Shown: positions 18,601-26,859 of the stretch, piece after piece
Layout: each line of letters begins with the position of its first letter
Numbering within the stretch: the stretch's first letter is position 1
Origin: Microvenator marinus
GTDB taxonomy: Bacteria > Myxococcota_A > Bradymonadia > Bradymonadales > Bradymonadaceae
DNA: 64,000 nucleotides
Reading direction: 5' to 3'
Assembly: GCF_007993755.1 (NCBI RefSeq)
Contig: NZ_CP042467.1
Coordinates: forward strand, 5,604,001 to 5,668,000
Translations under genes and position numbers: made by a program
Notes under the pieces: model-generated
What the model was told of the DNA's origin: nothing
Databases searched by the model: none
Seen by the model: the letters and a program-made list of their open reading frames with translations, nothing else

Positions 18601-18783
18601 GACCGGTTCGTCGAGCGATTCCTTGTCCGCGAGGAGCACGATTCCGTCCGGGCCTTTGAGTTCTGAGCCCGGCGCTAAAGTGTCTCCAGCGATGAAACTC
18701 TGAATATTTTCGCACGACGTTCCGAACGCAAGGAAGAGAAGTATTAGCAAACAATAAATTCTTTTGAATTTTCGATAAGTCAT
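15658..18783 (-). CDS. large lipoprotein with HExxH zinc-peptidase-like motif
   Basis: 1041-aa predicted lipoprotein, unrecognised as a whole. ATG 18783 begins a signal peptide with Cys in LAFGTSC. The N-terminal region looks beta-rich. Around residue 400 is GTHELFHATQ (H400-E401, H404) and then FFLEGTA with Glu422, which fits the gluzincin pattern HExxH...E with 17 intervening residues. Downstream are Ig-like beta-domains (for example EVRDADGNSRRDEVEIQ) and a helical C-terminus. A secreted metallopeptidase anchored to the envelope is plausible but not proven, since no family was recognised beyond the motif. Confidence 0.75.
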   Translation of the reverse strand: MTYRKFKRIYCLLILLFLAFGTSCENIQSFIAGDTLAPGSELKGPDGIVLLADKESLDEPVEVELRHSESKLPPLPEPLVEVSPHYEFQAAERRWTTEGAFRIRIPLPSGADPENLVVAFWMSRDHDVWVADQALDDGEADEHWEIVEGYEVSNGYVETTIFGLLEIPTAFVLGEGEWFTRPLESEAAERRQELQGGFEINCEREDYGDCDYETAEAFNWLMVDAYQKFQDAGYPPPLLRTTFGGQPKLYLRGVRTRSLLRPTKLCNYDEEGKMVRGRYNVLTGAAKTCVWKRPQRAPHFEIQSVESLEKFRIEVNGKAYEVTAASTDTPETIAFKLADQFSRSRDKDPATHGISRLVRAIGNRVVFEAWSSNRSDYSISTTSNITKLDYEHRMGLVGTHELFHATQFMMNPGVAVDPFFLEGTAVASQESSLGLAARDPHRSPLSVRVPLFRDNIIADPEDYQSQDFWIFLARKLGKGLEVYQDFAFENDYEGLSGYLSAEDFNLPTLVWEYLRNQFYEGFEPLDASHQACERFANWDHVDTIEVEDAEISHSQNIAANSAQPFELVFKAQTEAESWAIEPTLGPGGQIAIYRQGPGCSPKTSEFISLEAGETASFWVLLGNVHPTSQISGGFEVKKVRLDAEIQTPLAGAHLPEGYSTFATGRYWIQSTPGEVIWELDGEQLESNPLTEGNGSTGVSFRACPSGPVTLSMEVRDADGNSRRDEVEIQIDETGKRIGINSPQDLGTRDGDILWIPESQLTQSFELTASVSRQACNADTIEPADWLWNVDGETSNGEKVTITAENFESVNGPRPVTAILRHDGERAEIRMRPCGGLSGLPSCPPLEIALPIRDQIQEVHQLFQERDALTAHLALEERLAGILGGTIPEPFPYLWQDIFSGFDQPGQPYLALGQMHTAFEWTDMEDIRREIEYGLSMDTGGHAFTTSIAMVVDATIDYYSATAVGGEDGFYGLSHLVERFTAPKSPAVQAVAMDTYLGTLSAWLEIAPPGADLNDPALLDRALEAGIVQGARRALTESTSGP

Positions 18784-18945
18784 TGAAATACCTAGGTCTG
18801 GTTCCCTTTTTTCCGCCAAAAATTGTGCAATGAGTTCTACGGGTACAATGAATAACGTTCCGAATCAAGCACTACCGGCAGGATTGATGTAGTCGCATGG
18901 GTCAGGGAAGTTGGGTAAAGTAGGTTTGAGGTTGGCCGGAGAGAT

Positions 18946-19302
18946 ATGACGAGAACTTTAGTGAAATGGTGTGATGACCGCGTTGTGGACGGCAAAGGGG
19001 CAGGGCTTGCGCATATCTGCGTGAGTTTCCTCAGAGCCAACGGGCAAGACGCTCACGTCTACGATAGCCTCGCCCCACATCCTTTTGCGGTTCAGGCCAT
19101 GCTGGAGGTCGGCGAAGAATTGCGAGACCTCGTGGTCCTGGCAGAATCTACGGAAGACGATCTGATAGTCGACCTCGACGACTTTGATCTCGATAACCCA
19201 CTTGAGGATTATGAAGATCTTTATAACGAAGAGCGGATTCACCGGTTCAGATCTGCGCGCGAGAGAATTGCGCAATTGGTGAGCAACGGCGAAATCATTT
19301 GA
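18946..19302 (+). CDS. hypothetical acidic protein
   Basis: 118-aa protein with no recognised family. Start ATG 18946 has GGAGAG seven bases upstream. The sequence begins [14 protein letters not shown], has a hydrophobic/helical middle, an Asp-rich stretch ([11 protein letters not shown]) at about residues 75-85 and a basic helical end. It has no signal peptide, so it is probably cytoplasmic. It is divergent from the large lipoprotein and sits 88 bases before the radical SAM gene. Confidence 0.65.
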   Translation: MTRTLVKWCDDRVVDGKGAGLAHICVSFLRANGQDAHVYDSLAPHPFAVQAMLEVGEELRDLVVLAESTEDDLIVDLDDFDLDNPLEDYEDLYNEERIHRFRSARERIAQLVSNGEII

Positions 19303-19390
19303 CTTCCGGGGTGGAAATCGTCAAAAGGAGGCCGAATCAGGGTTCGTCCCCCAAGCGTACCGTCGCCCAAAGCGCCGCCGGAGTTTCGCC

Positions 19391-21433
19391 ATGAACATGC
19401 CAATCGCCCCAGAACTCTTCTCTTATCCCAAATACCGGGATGACCTCAAACCCGCTCCATTTCTGCCCATGAGCCGGGCCGAGATGAAGAAGCTCGGTTG
19501 GGATTCTTGCGATATCATCATCGTCACTGGCGATGCCTACATCGACCATCCGAGTTTTGGGATGTCTGTGGTGGGGCGAGTGCTTGAAGCGCAGGGTTTT
19601 CGCGTGGGGATCATCGCTCAGCCAGATTGGTCGAGTGCTGAGCCGTTTAAGATTCTGGGCAAGCCTAATCTCTACTTCGGAGTGACGGCCGGCAACATGG
19701 ATTCGATGGTGAACAAATACACCTCGGACCGGCGCAAACGAAGCAACGACGCGTACACGCCCCATGCTGAGCCAGATAAGCGTCCAGACCGCGCAGCGAT
19801 CGTCTATTCGCAACGTTGTCGCGAGGCGTACAAAGACGTTCCAATCGTGCTCGGCGGTATTGAGGCGAGCCTGAGGCGAATCGCCCAGTTCGACATCTGG
19901 AGTGAGAAGATTCGCCGGTCGATTCTGCTCGATGCTCGTGGTGATATCCTGCTCTTTGGCAATGCGGAGAGAGCCCTTGTGGAGGTTTCTCACCTCATCG
20001 CTCAAGGCGTTCCGGTCGAAGAAATCAAGCATGTCCGCGGTACGGCCTTTGCCGTTAAAGGGGTCCCCGAGCCGTTCAAGGAACTGGTCTATACAGCCAA
20101 AATGACGAGCCCGTGGAAAGAGCCTCGAGAGACCACGGTGATACGGATTCCGAGCTACGAAGAAGTGGTCGAAAACCCCGTTGCCTACGCGCAGGCATCT
20201 CGTGCCCTGCACTCGGAATCGAATCCGGGTAACGCGCGCGCGCTCATACAGGCTCATGGCAATCGAAACGTGTGGCTCAATCCTCCACCCATTCCACTCA
20301 CAATGCGCGAAATGGACGGCATTTACGAGCTGCCCTATGCGCGCGAGCCGCACCCCGTCTACGGCAACGCAAAAATCCCCGCGTGGGATATGATTAAGAA
20401 CTCCATCATCATCGAGCGCGGCTGTTTCGGTGGTTGTACCTTCTGTTCGATTACCGAGCACGAAGGGCGCATAATCCAGCGTCGCTCCAAGGAATCTATT
20501 ATTCGGGAGATCGAGGCGGTGTCACAGGCGCCGGGCTTCACAGGAGTGATTTCAGACCTCGGTGGCCCTACGGCAAATATGTACGGCTTGCAGTGCAAGA
20601 GCCGCGAAATCGAGGCTGCGTGCAGAAAACCTTCGTGTGTGTTTCCGGACGTCTGTCCGAATCTTCAGACCGACCATTCTGAGCTCATTGACCTCTATCG
20701 AAAGGCCAGGAACGTAGACGGTGTGAAGAAGGTGCTCGTGGCTTCTGGAATTCGATACGACCTGGCCGTCAAAGACCCGCGCTATATCCGCGAATTGGCC
20801 GAACATCATGTGGGTGGCTATCTCAAGATCGCGCCTGAGCATGTGGCGGACGGCCCGTTGAGCAAGATGATGAAGCCCGGGATCGGCACCTATGATAAAT
20901 TTGCCGAGCTCTTTGCGCAGGCATCGGAAGCGGCAGGCAAGGAACAATATTTGATCCCGTATTTCATCGCCGCGCACCCCGGTACCGAGGACTCGGACAT
21001 GCTCGAGTTGGCGCTCTGGCTCAAGCGCCAGAATATGAGGGTCGACCAAGTTCAGACATTCTTGCCAACACCGATGTCCACCGCGACCGCCATGTACTAC
21101 AGCGGCAAGAATCCTCTTCGCAAAGTGACCGAAGAGTCCGAAGAGGTAAACACGCCGAAGGGACTGAGGCAGCGCCGCCTTCACAAGGCGTTCTTGCGCT
21201 ACCACGACCCGGAAAATTGGGCGGCTCTGCGCGATGCGCTGACCGAGATGGGACGCCAAGACCTCATCGGCCGCGGTCCTCGCCATTTGGTGCCGCCCGA
21301 TGATCGTCGCGCACGCGAAGAGCTCGACAAAGTGCGCGCCCAGAAAGAATCTCGGACCAAAAAGAAGAAGTCTTCTGCTACAAAGCCCGCCAAAGGGTCG
21401 CAGAACAAGAATAGTCGGTCCAAAAGGAAGTAG
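19391..21433 (+). CDS. YgiQ-family radical SAM protein
   Basis: 680-aa member of the conserved YgiQ family, whose reaction is not established. The N-terminal domain ([20 protein letters not shown] and [18 protein letters not shown]) is the DUF part of the family. The radical SAM [4Fe-4S] motif is [11 protein letters not shown], with cysteines 345, 349 and 352. The C-terminal DUF3362-like part contains [14 protein letters not shown], followed by a Lys-rich tail. GGAG precedes ATG 19391. It is probably co-transcribed with the methyltransferase gene that begins two bases after its stop. Confidence 0.93.
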   Translation: MNMPIAPELFSYPKYRDDLKPAPFLPMSRAEMKKLGWDSCDIIIVTGDAYIDHPSFGMSVVGRVLEAQGFRVGIIAQPDWSSAEPFKILGKPNLYFGVTAGNMDSMVNKYTSDRRKRSNDAYTPHAEPDKRPDRAAIVYSQRCREAYKDVPIVLGGIEASLRRIAQFDIWSEKIRRSILLDARGDILLFGNAERALVEVSHLIAQGVPVEEIKHVRGTAFAVKGVPEPFKELVYTAKMTSPWKEPRETTVIRIPSYEEVVENPVAYAQASRALHSESNPGNARALIQAHGNRNVWLNPPPIPLTMREMDGIYELPYAREPHPVYGNAKIPAWDMIKNSIIIERGCFGGCTFCSITEHEGRIIQRRSKESIIREIEAVSQAPGFTGVISDLGGPTANMYGLQCKSREIEAACRKPSCVFPDVCPNLQTDHSELIDLYRKARNVDGVKKVLVASGIRYDLAVKDPRYIRELAEHHVGGYLKIAPEHVADGPLSKMMKPGIGTYDKFAELFAQASEAAGKEQYLIPYFIAAHPGTEDSDMLELALWLKRQNMRVDQVQTFLPTPMSTATAMYYSGKNPLRKVTEESEEVNTPKGLRQRRLHKAFLRYHDPENWAALRDALTEMGRQDLIGRGPRHLVPPDDRRAREELDKVRAQKESRTKKKKSSATKPAKGSQNKNSRSKRK

Positions 21434-21435
21434 AC

Positions 21436-23043
21436 ATGAAAACCAAGGTGGAGGGACTCATTCAACGGTGTGATCGTCCCGACTTTACGCCGGGCAAACG
21501 CCATTTCCCTGAACTCTTGGAGCTGGCTGTTTCGGACGATGAAAGCATCCGAAAGAAGGCTATCTCAGCTTGGCTGCGCGCCGGCGCGCCGGGCCTCGAT
21601 TGGCTTGTGCGCGAGCTCGAAGGTCAGGAATTCTCGAGCACCTTCCGTGCACGCATCGCCCGCGTGATTCAACGCTTCGCAGCGGACGATGTGGGCAGCT
21701 CGCGCGTCCAGATGCAGGAGCTCTTAAAGGACCCCGACGAACAAGTTCAACGCGTCGTGATTCAGGCCATGGGGCAGTGGAAAGATGCCGAAGAGGTCCA
21801 GCTTGAAGCGCTCCTTCTAGACCATTGGAACTCAGTCAAAGAGCTAGCCACTGAGCGCGGAATCATCAAGACCTTGGGAAGAGTGGGCGGCGAGAAGTCT
21901 CTCGCCCTGATTCAAGACTACGTGGACCGTTTGGAAGAGATCGACGAAGCTACTCAGAAAACAATCGACAAGACCCGGCTTGAGATTGAGAGGCGGCTTA
22001 GCCGGTCCGAGGCCAACGGATTGGATCTCAACGTGCCGGTGCAAGCTAGGCTCCGCATATTCTCGAAGCCGGGGCTCGAATTCCTGGTTCAAGACGAGTT
22101 GAAAGAACACTCGCTCGTTTCAAACACTCCCGGCGAATTGGAGTGTGATTGGGACGCACCGCTCATTCAACTTTATAACTCACGCGTGATGCTCGGGTTT
22201 GCGATTGTGACATCGAGCGAATCAACGCGAGGTGGACTCGGACAGGCGCTCGCGAGGCTCTTGCAAAAGAAGTCGGTTCTCGGCGTTCTGAAGAGAGTGA
22301 CGCGCGGCCCTATTCGCTATCGAATCGAATGGATGGATCACGGAAAACTTCGAGCGGAGACGCTCGAGGCCGCAAAACTCTTGTCTGAGGGCTCGCCGGA
22401 GCTCGTCAACGACCCTTCTGAGCGCGATTGGGACATTGAGGTGTATCAAGTCAAGAAGTCCATCTACGCGCTTTTGAAGCCTCGTGTGGAGGATACTCGG
22501 TTCTTGTGGCGTCAAGAGGATGTTCCGGCTGCGTCCCATCCTACGGTGGCTGCAGCCTTGGTGCGTCTAGCCCAGGTCTTCGATAGGGCCAAGGTTTGGG
22601 ATCCATTTATGGGCTCAGCTCAAGAGCTTATCGAGGCTGGGAAAGTAGCAAACGAAGTCATTCTGGTGGGGTCGGATACCGATGCCGCTGCAATTGAAGC
22701 GGCGCGAAAGAACCTGGATGCGGCGGGCGTCAAGGCCAAGATCCATCAGACGATGGCTCAGAGACTCGATATCACGGGTCAAGACTTCATCATCACAAAT
22801 CCGCCACTCGGTTGGCGAATCCATGGGCCACATTCCGTGGGCAAATCACTTGAATCTTTGTTCAAAGAAGTCATCCCCAATCTTTCTCGAGCACTAAAGC
22901 CGGGCGGAAAGCTCGTCTGGATGAGCCCAAATCCTAAACTCACGGACCCCATCGCCAAGGCGCAGGGCCTTGAGCTCAGGATGAAGAAGCCCGTGGATTT
23001 AGGTGGGATGAACGCGACTCTTCAGGTCTGGGTCAAGCGTTGA
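21436..23043 (+). CDS. HEAT-repeat/RNA methyltransferase fusion
   Basis: 535-aa protein with two parts. Residues 1 to about 190 form helical HEAT-like repeats (ESIRKKAISAWLRAGAPGL, DPDEQVQRVVIQAMGQW). The second part resembles Trm14/RlmKL-type N2-guanine methyltransferases: a central region followed by a Rossmann fold with DPFMGSA (about residue 389) and the catalytic-type NPPLGW (about 455). It probably methylates rRNA or tRNA with SAM. AAAGGAAG precedes ATG 21436, two bases after the YgiQ stop. Its last bases overlap the convergent pepF stop by 11 bases. No full THUMP domain is clearly seen. Confidence 0.8.
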   Translation: MKTKVEGLIQRCDRPDFTPGKRHFPELLELAVSDDESIRKKAISAWLRAGAPGLDWLVRELEGQEFSSTFRARIARVIQRFAADDVGSSRVQMQELLKDPDEQVQRVVIQAMGQWKDAEEVQLEALLLDHWNSVKELATERGIIKTLGRVGGEKSLALIQDYVDRLEEIDEATQKTIDKTRLEIERRLSRSEANGLDLNVPVQARLRIFSKPGLEFLVQDELKEHSLVSNTPGELECDWDAPLIQLYNSRVMLGFAIVTSSESTRGGLGQALARLLQKKSVLGVLKRVTRGPIRYRIEWMDHGKLRAETLEAAKLLSEGSPELVNDPSERDWDIEVYQVKKSIYALLKPRVEDTRFLWRQEDVPAASHPTVAAALVRLAQVFDRAKVWDPFMGSAQELIEAGKVANEVILVGSDTDAAAIEAARKNLDAAGVKAKIHQTMAQRLDITGQDFIITNPPLGWRIHGPHSVGKSLESLFKEVIPNLSRALKPGGKLVWMSPNPKLTDPIAKAQGLELRMKKPVDLGGMNATLQVWVKR

Positions 23044-24910
23044 GAGCTTCGAGGGCGGCTTCGAGCTCGTCCACAAGCGTGTTGAGCTGATCAACAACCG
23101 CACGCACCGTGCCGGCATCGTTGAGGTCCACGCCTGCCTTCTTCAGCTGCTCCATCGGATGGTTGTTTCCTCCACTGCTCAAAAGCTCCAGATACCTCGC
23201 CCGAGTTGCTTCGCGCTCGGTTGGGTCCTCGTTGAGTAGGCCCTTGATGATTTGTGCTGAAGACGCAAAACACGTGGCGTACTGATAGACGTAGAACGGC
23301 GAGTTGAAGAAGTGCGGGATGCGCGCCCAGGTCAATTTGTAGAGCGGGTCTTGGTCCACAGCGTCGCCGTAAAACGAGTTCTGAACTTCGTCGTAGAGAT
23401 TTGAGAGCACCTCAGCGGTGATCGGTGCGCCCGACTCCACAAGGCGATGGGCCTTGAGTTCGTAATCCGCAAAAAGCGCCTGCGAGTAAAACGTTCCAAC
23501 GATTTCGGAAATGGCGTGCTGCAGCAAAATCGCTCGGTCGAGCGGCTCATGCCGTCTGGCCTTGAGATAGTCCAGCAAGAGGGCTTCGTTGGTTGTGGAC
23601 GCAACTTCGGCCACAAAGATGGTGTAGCTCGAGGTCGCAAAAGGCTGATGCTCGTGAGAGTAGACCGTGTGCAACGTGTGTCCCAGCTCGTGGACAAGGG
23701 TGAACACGTCGTTGAGCGTGTCTGTGTAGTTCAAAAGCATATAGGGGTGGACGCCGTAAACCCCCGCGGAATAAGCGCCTGAGCGCTTCCCGTCGTTTTC
23801 ATAGACATCAATCCAACCGCCTTCGAGAGATTCGGCGAGCTTCTCCTGGTACTCGGAGCCAAGCGGAGCCATCGCCTCGACGATCATCTCGGAGACGTTG
23901 TCGTACGGGTATTCCTCGTCCTTCTCTACCAGGGGCACGAAGCTGTCATAGAGGTAGTACTTGTCTAGCTTCAGGAACTTCTTTCGGAGTTTGTGGTACC
24001 GGCGAAGTGGCTCTGCGCCTTCGCGTGCGGTTTCAATCAATGTCTCCAACACGGACACAGGCACATTGTCCGAGTCGAGTGCAGCCTCGGCCGTACCGGA
24101 ATAGTTGCGGGATTGAGCGCTCATCCAGTCGCGCTGACAAATCGCATTGTAGATAGACGCAAAGGTGTTCTTCTTATCGTCGAAAATCGTGTACATCGCC
24201 TCGAACGCTTTGCGGCGGTCGTCCTGATTTCGATTGGTCTCCAACAGGTTCCGATAGGTACCGGGGGAGACGGTCGTCTCCTCACCGTTGGCCAGCGTGA
24301 TGGTGTTGTACTTTACATCAGCGGTTGAGAGGGCTCGGTACACGTCTCCAGGCGTGCTTCGAAACCTAGAACCGAAGGAGAGAAGTTGCTCACCGGCTTC
24401 ATCGAGGACGTGCTCTTGCGCGCGAAATGTCTCGGCAATCGGGAACTCATAGACCTTAAGCTCCGGTGTGCTAGCGACCCATCCCATGACCTTTTCACTG
24501 CCCAGGCTCAAGAGTTCAGGCGTGAACCAAGCTGTTCGGGTACCGTACTCGGCAAAGAGATTTTGGACCTGCTGAAGTCGGCTCTGGATCGCATTATTGC
24601 GCTGGTCCACGTCGAATTGTAGCTGCGGAAAACGATAGAGCTTGTAGGCAGTCATACCGATTCGGTCGCTCAACTGGTGAGTCTTTACCAAAACCTCTGG
24701 GCCTTCGTTGAGCTTGCCTTTGTAGGCTACAAACTCGTCCATGAGCCCACGCACAGACTGCAAGTCCTTCTCCCACGCTGACCAGTCCTCATAGATGTCT
24801 TCGACTCGCCATTTGAAACGATCGTCGATCTCGTCTCGGATACGTGTGGTGGGGCGAGAAGCGGATTCTTTGTGTTCGAAAAATTGCATGGTTCTACCGT
24901 ATGTTTTCAT
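23033..24910 (-). CDS. pepF: oligoendopeptidase F (M3 family)
   Basis: Cytoplasmic zinc endopeptidase for oligopeptides, 625 aa, about the usual family length. The active-site motif is LVHELGHTLHT (HExxH), with a downstream conserved Glu in AEVASTTNEALL. The start used is ATG 24910, eight bases after the upstream stop. An inner ATG at 24889 (MQFFEHKES) is a reasonable alternative, since neither has a strong Shine-Dalgarno sequence. It is probably in one transcript with the 283-aa gene before it. Confidence 0.93.
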   Translation of the reverse strand: MKTYGRTMQFFEHKESASRPTTRIRDEIDDRFKWRVEDIYEDWSAWEKDLQSVRGLMDEFVAYKGKLNEGPEVLVKTHQLSDRIGMTAYKLYRFPQLQFDVDQRNNAIQSRLQQVQNLFAEYGTRTAWFTPELLSLGSEKVMGWVASTPELKVYEFPIAETFRAQEHVLDEAGEQLLSFGSRFRSTPGDVYRALSTADVKYNTITLANGEETTVSPGTYRNLLETNRNQDDRRKAFEAMYTIFDDKKNTFASIYNAICQRDWMSAQSRNYSGTAEAALDSDNVPVSVLETLIETAREGAEPLRRYHKLRKKFLKLDKYYLYDSFVPLVEKDEEYPYDNVSEMIVEAMAPLGSEYQEKLAESLEGGWIDVYENDGKRSGAYSAGVYGVHPYMLLNYTDTLNDVFTLVHELGHTLHTVYSHEHQPFATSSYTIFVAEVASTTNEALLLDYLKARRHEPLDRAILLQHAISEIVGTFYSQALFADYELKAHRLVESGAPITAEVLSNLYDEVQNSFYGDAVDQDPLYKLTWARIPHFFNSPFYVYQYATCFASSAQIIKGLLNEDPTEREATRARYLELLSSGGNNHPMEQLKKAGVDLNDAGTVRAVVDQLNTLVDELEAALEALNA

Positions 24911-24918
24911 AAGAATTT

Positions 24919-25770
24919 CTAAGCCTCTGTATGAAGCATTTTCTGAGTCAAGGATTCCAACTTTTCACTAAATTTCTCATCTTTGAGCACGCGCCCAAGT
25001 GCGGCTAGAGCGTCTTTGCGGTCCTCCGGATGAAGCCCCAAGAGCCTCTCTTGCCAATCCGACTCAACGCCGTTCCAGATCTCTTGTGCCTTCCGGTTCG
25101 GGTCTGAAATCCAACGTTTGAATTCCCTCAAAAGCGGTGCGTGATGCGGGAAGTTGAAGTGCAGTGAATACACCGTAGCGTAAACGTCGGCTCGTTTGGG
25201 CTCAGCTGCCTCAGCAATCTTGTTGATGTCTTTGAGATAGGCCTTGTGGTCTCTCGGTTTGAGCCCAGGATTTTCAAGCGCCAAATATGCATCAGTGAGC
25301 TCCTTGATTTGATCCGCCTTAAACGGCTCACCGGCCATATAGGTGCTCAACAAGCCATCGATGGCTCGCCGTAGTCGTCTCGACTCAGCATGATCATCGT
25401 CGATAGCCGCGCTCGCTTTCGGCCGACGGACGAGTGGTTCGTCTTCGGTCTCCAGCGCTTCCTTCAACGACTGTGTCGCCCGGCTTTGCATGGGCTCCTC
25501 AAGCCACTCAAGGAAGGCGTCGATGGTCTCTCCCATGTCCCGCGTGCCAAACTCGAGTGCTGCCACTATTTCCACAAAATAATGTTCTTTCTGGCGTTCA
25601 GTGAGGCCGTTTTTCCAGTCGATATAAATGGCTGGTCGATGGGTCTCGCAAAACTTCACGAAAAGTTCTGCGAGCTCGCGTTCTTGGCTCCATATGGAGT
25701 CAAAGAGGTTGACCCCCTCAAGGGGACCATCCTGATTTTCTAAGAGGTCTTTCTCGTAATCACTGAGCAT
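24919..25770 (-). CDS. hypothetical helical protein
   Basis: 283-aa protein with no recognised domain. It is predicted mostly helical and highly charged, without signal peptide or membrane segment. Notable stretches are FDSIWSQERELAELFVKF near the N-terminus and a C-terminal LGRVLKDEKFSEKLESL. GAGGGAG precedes ATG 25770. Eight bases separate it from pepF, so the two are likely co-transcribed; a functional link to peptide turnover is only a guess. Confidence 0.7.
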   Translation of the reverse strand: MLSDYEKDLLENQDGPLEGVNLFDSIWSQERELAELFVKFCETHRPAIYIDWKNGLTERQKEHYFVEIVAALEFGTRDMGETIDAFLEWLEEPMQSRATQSLKEALETEDEPLVRRPKASAAIDDDHAESRRLRRAIDGLLSTYMAGEPFKADQIKELTDAYLALENPGLKPRDHKAYLKDINKIAEAAEPKRADVYATVYSLHFNFPHHAPLLREFKRWISDPNRKAQEIWNGVESDWQERLLGLHPEDRKDALAALGRVLKDEKFSEKLESLTQKMLHTEA

Positions 25771-25800
25771 AGCTCCCTCGGTTGCTTTATCCTAAAGGGA

Positions 25801-26406
25801 CTAGGTAGCACGTTTAGCCAGAAGTTGAACCACGGCCGACTTTCCGCGGTGATAGGCGCCTTCTTGAATGTCGCGCACGCGCTCTTTGAGATGCATGATC
25901 TCGAGGGATTCAAACTCCCGGCGCAAATCTTCGGTCTCGACGAGGAGTTCAACCACAGGTGGGCCGCCAGTCTTGTACTCAAGTTGTCGCGGCGAGTAGA
26001 GTTCGACGATGGCAACGCCGCCCGGTTTGAGGGCTTGAGCCGCCCAGAGGTGCATCTGTGCGCGTTTCGGAGCTGGAAGATGCGCAAAGATGGCCACTAC
26101 CGCGTCGAACGAGTCTTCAGGTGGCTTCCACTCGAAGAGGTCGGCGACCTGGGTTGAAATGGTCACACCACGGCTTTGAGCGAGCTCCTTGGCCCGCTCA
26201 AGACCAGCCTCTGCCTGGTCCACCGCCAGCACGTCGTGACCCTCCTGGGCAAGCCAGACGGCGTTTCTACCCTGGCCTTCAGCCAGGCAGAGCACCTTTC
26301 CCGATTTCGGGATGTGGCCTGCCACTTCTCGCAGAAAGTCATTTGGTTCCTCGCCGTACGCGAATTCTTCTTCTTTATATCGCTCGTTCCAAAAATCCTT
26401 GGACAT
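25801..26406 (-). CDS. class I SAM-dependent methyltransferase (TehB/type 11-like)
   Basis: 201-aa small methyltransferase. Start ATG 26406 is fixed by AAAAGGAGC upstream. It reads MSKDFWNERYKEEEFAYGEEPNDFL, a pattern common in TehB-like and thiopurine-type methyltransferases, then motif I VLCLAEGQGRNAVWLA and motif II VLAVDQAEAGLERA. The acceptor substrate cannot be told; tellurite resistance is a family annotation, not evidence. A short membrane-protein reading frame ends 13 bases upstream. Confidence 0.88.
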   Translation of the reverse strand: MSKDFWNERYKEEEFAYGEEPNDFLREVAGHIPKSGKVLCLAEGQGRNAVWLAQEGHDVLAVDQAEAGLERAKELAQSRGVTISTQVADLFEWKPPEDSFDAVVAIFAHLPAPKRAQMHLWAAQALKPGGVAIVELYSPRQLEYKTGGPPVVELLVETEDLRREFESLEIMHLKERVRDIQEGAYHRGKSAVVQLLAKRAT

Positions 26407-26419
26407 CTGTGCTCCTTTT

Positions 26420-26593
26420 CTAGTCTTGCGCCGAGCTGGCGTGCAGTTTCTTAAGGTCACCCAAAAACAAGGGCGTTGCCAACACAAGAAATCCGACGCT
26501 CAAGCCTGCCAGAAGGATCCATCGATTTAACTCCAAAGTGTGAAATGTGGCCGAACTGATGGCGAGCCAAAGCAGGGCGATGCCTGCTCGCAC
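26420..26593 (-). CDS. small two-helix membrane protein, possibly a truncated remnant
   Basis: A minus-strand frame ending in TAG at 26420-26422 encodes two convincing membrane helices (IALLWLAISS and LLAGLSVGFLVLATPLFL) and a short polar tail ending SSAQD. The best start is GTG 26593, giving 57 aa; the frame stays open to about 26661 without ATG. It ends just before the Shine-Dalgarno sequence of the methyltransferase gene, as a real upstream gene would. Its 5' end abuts the DUF6064 3' fragment on the other strand, so it may have lost its N-terminus in the same rearrangement. Confidence 0.42.
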   Translation of the reverse strand: MRAGIALLWLAISSATFHTLELNRWILLAGLSVGFLVLATPLFLGDLKKLHASSAQD

Positions 26594-26601
26594 GCGCTTG
26601 A

Positions 26602-26853
26602 GCTGGCTCGGCGACGACTTCCACGAAACAGGTTGTTGGGATGGCGCCCGACCCGCCCGTCATCTTGACGCTGGGCCTTCTTCTGGCCGCAGGAAAAACT
26701 CGGCTCTGGTTGTTGACTATCCCGACGTTGTGGTGCCTGGCGAGCGGAGCCACCGCGTGGGTCCTCGGCTACTGGCCCGGGCTCTTGATGCCAATCCTCG
26801 CCCTTGCGGCATGCGTGGTCGCTGTACTGGGAAATCGGTCGAAGCATTATTAG
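26602..26853 (+). pseudogene. DUF6064-type membrane protein, 3' fragment (inverted)
   Basis: Plus-strand frame open from 26602, with an ATG at 26641, ending at 26853. The product reads MAPDPPVILTLGLLLAAG then LWLLTIPTLWCLASGATAWV. This matches my recollection of the C-terminal half of DUF6064 proteins (FGxPxPTxIFTLGLLL, then a PLLWSxIG helix). The matching N-terminal half lies on the opposite strand at 28093-28602. There is no convincing Shine-Dalgarno sequence, so it is probably untranslated. The assignment rests on remembered family sequence, not a search. Confidence 0.6.
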
Positions 26854-26859
26854 GTTTGC

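Noticed and set aside
19337-20461. 374-codon open frame on the minus strand
   Set aside because: It is antisense to the YgiQ-type radical SAM gene, whose cysteine motif and family N-terminus are clear.
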